The position numbers and the translations under genes are program-made. From assembly GCA_015065725.1 (NCBI GenBank), contig SVPV01000003.1:1-64000 (forward strand): a stretch of DNA of 64,000 nt, given 5' to 3'. Below the pieces are notes generated by a model. The model saw only the letters and a program-made list of their open reading frames with translations, was not told the origin of the DNA and did not search any database. Numbering within the stretch: the stretch's first letter is position 1; every line of letters begins with the position of its first letter. The DNA is from Oscillospiraceae bacterium. Its GTDB lineage: Bacteria > Bacillota > Clostridia > Oscillospirales > Acutalibacteraceae. Of the stretch, positions 63,159 through 64,000 are shown piece after piece.

Positions 63159-64000
63159 TCACACGCCAAACAAATTGAATTCTGGTATATATTTTTTTGA
63201 ACTACTCTCAAGGTCTTGTATATAAATGCCGTCTGTTTTTTTATTAGAAATATAACTGATTACCTTATCATATTCCCTTTCGGTAATATTTCTGTTTATT
63301 GGCGGTAATAATAACGCATCACCGCACGGCGTATATTGGCTCATAACACTAAAAATAGCATTTGGCGTGTTTTCCATATACCAATCAAACACGCTGATAG
63401 CCGTTTTTGTAGCTTGCGGTAAAATTAAATGTCGCACTATTAATCCACTTTGTAAAATTCCGTCTTTAAAAACACAGTTTTCTTTTTGCTTATAACCCTC
63501 TATTATTGCCTTTTTGGCAACCTCGGGATAATCACCAGCACCCGAATATTTAAAGGCTGTTTCGTTTGATAAATATTTTAAATCAAATAGATAAATATCG
63601 ATATATTTTCCGAGACTTTTAATTGTTTGTACCTTGTCATAACCGCTTGAATTATAAACAATCGGTATCTTTGGACGATAAATATCAAGTGCCTTTTTTA
63701 TAGCAAAAACATAGTGAGTTGGATTTACTAAATTAATATTATTTGCACCCTGTTTTTCAAGCTCATAAAAAATCTCTGCAAGGCGTTCAATAGTTATGTT
63801 TTTACCGTAACCGTTATGGCTTAAATCATAGTTTTGGCAATAAACACAACCTAATGAACAACCGCTAAAAAATATTGTTCCCGAACCGTTTTCACCGCTA
63901 ATGCAAGGCTCCTCCCAAAAATGCAAAGCAGCCCTTGCTACACGCGGTAGCAAAGGCATTTTACAATATCCGTTTAAATTTTCAAGGTCATTCCTCTCGG
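63159..64000 (-). CDS. Radical SAM protein, PflX-like (N-terminus beyond window)
   Basis: At least 280 residues. The frame stays open through the window edge (codons continue upstream of the ATG at 63959 with YCK before MPLLPRVARAALHFWEEPC), so the ATG is internal and the gene is 5'-truncated here. The radical SAM motif is GCSLGCVYC (CX3CX2C). The EEPCISG and GSGTIFFSG context matches the COG1313/PflX group annotated as putative pyruvate formate-lyase activating enzymes; a real role in activating PFL is unproven. The C-terminus ends at 63159, just upstream of the nusB promoter. Confidence 0.88.
   Translation of the reverse strand, partial: ERNDLENLNGYCKMPLLPRVARAALHFWEEPCISGENGSGTIFFSGCSLGCVYCQNYDLSHNGYGKNITIERLAEIFYELEKQGANNINLVNPTHYVFAIKKALDIYRPKIPIVYNSSGYDKVQTIKSLGKYIDIYLFDLKYLSNETAFKYSGAGDYPEVAKKAIIEGYKQKENCVFKDGILQSGLIVRHLILPQATKTAISVFDWYMENTPNAIFSVMSQYTPCGDALLLPPINRNITEREYDKVISYISNKKTDGIYIQDLESSSKKYIPEFNLFGV

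Noticed and set aside
1..64000. CRISPR array, insertion sequence, prophage or transposon
   Set aside because: No regularly spaced direct repeats of CRISPR type, no transposase or integrase apart from XerD, and no phage genes were seen; gene order is that of core chromosome.

Overview
The window is a 64 kb piece of a low-GC, endospore-forming Clostridia chromosome. The evidence is AT-rich intergenic DNA, strong AGGAGG-type ribosome binding sites, SpoIIM and a SipL-like spore morphogenesis protein, a split transketolase, DivIVA/SepF/YlmH, and the clostridial nusB-xseAB-ispA-dxs-tlyA-nadK-argR-recN block. The gene content suggests an uncultured Oscillospirales/Ruminococcaceae-like anaerobe, but that is inference. 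I see no prophage, insertion sequence, CRISPR array, rRNA or integrated plasmid; this is almost entirely core chromosome.

Layout. 1-850: a truncated membrane transglutaminase-like gene, two intrinsic terminators and a tRNA-Leu(CAG), all on the minus strand. 1002-4043: a SipL-like SPOCS/LysM spore protein, then a DUF2156 acyltransferase-like gene overlapping a GNAT gene. 4044-6041: a long regulatory gap, then spoIIM and xerD. 6080-15005 (minus): livKHMGF-glyA, then tsaE-tsaB-rpiB-upp-nrdR. 15239-23322 (plus): a complete arginine operon argG-H-C-J-B-D-F behind a promoter wrapped in ARG-box-like palindromes. 23323-24485: an AT-rich gap and an orphan membrane protein. 24588-28897 (plus): trmL, then glycolytic pgk-tpiA-gpmI. 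28910-44196 (minus): a 15-gene run miaB-ylbF-mutS-mutL-miaA-(HlyD-like)-yggS-sepF-ylmH-divIVA-lspA-rluD-HAD-tktN-tktC. 44395-48497 (plus): gltX-glnS-nif3. 48569-53418 (minus): ugpC-type ATPase, a pseudouridine synthase, a DUF4830 gene, ispF, ispD, a Cys-rich zinc-ribbon protein and efp. 53509-63126 (minus): the nusB to tyrS operon. 63159-64000: a radical SAM gene cut by the window edge.

Links between regions. ArgR, encoded at 56393-56857, is the obvious candidate to bind the palindromes in front of argG. Dxs, IspD, IspF and IspA are four steps of the MEP/prenyl pathway, placed in two blocks. MutS/MutL, MiaA/MiaB and the SepF/DivIVA division genes share one long transcription unit.

The most unusual structure is at 4129-4380. 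Five same-strand copies of an 11-bp motif match the XerD-binding arm of Firmicutes dif (TTATGTAAACY), with a sixth inverted imperfect copy. No recognisable XerC arm accompanies them, and they lie directly upstream of spoIIM-xerD. One copy overlaps the -35 of a good sigma-A promoter. The XerD encoded next door has Lys in place of the first catalytic Arg. XerD autoregulation, or XerD loading sites of the kind described for SMC unloading in Bacillus subtilis, are testable explanations.
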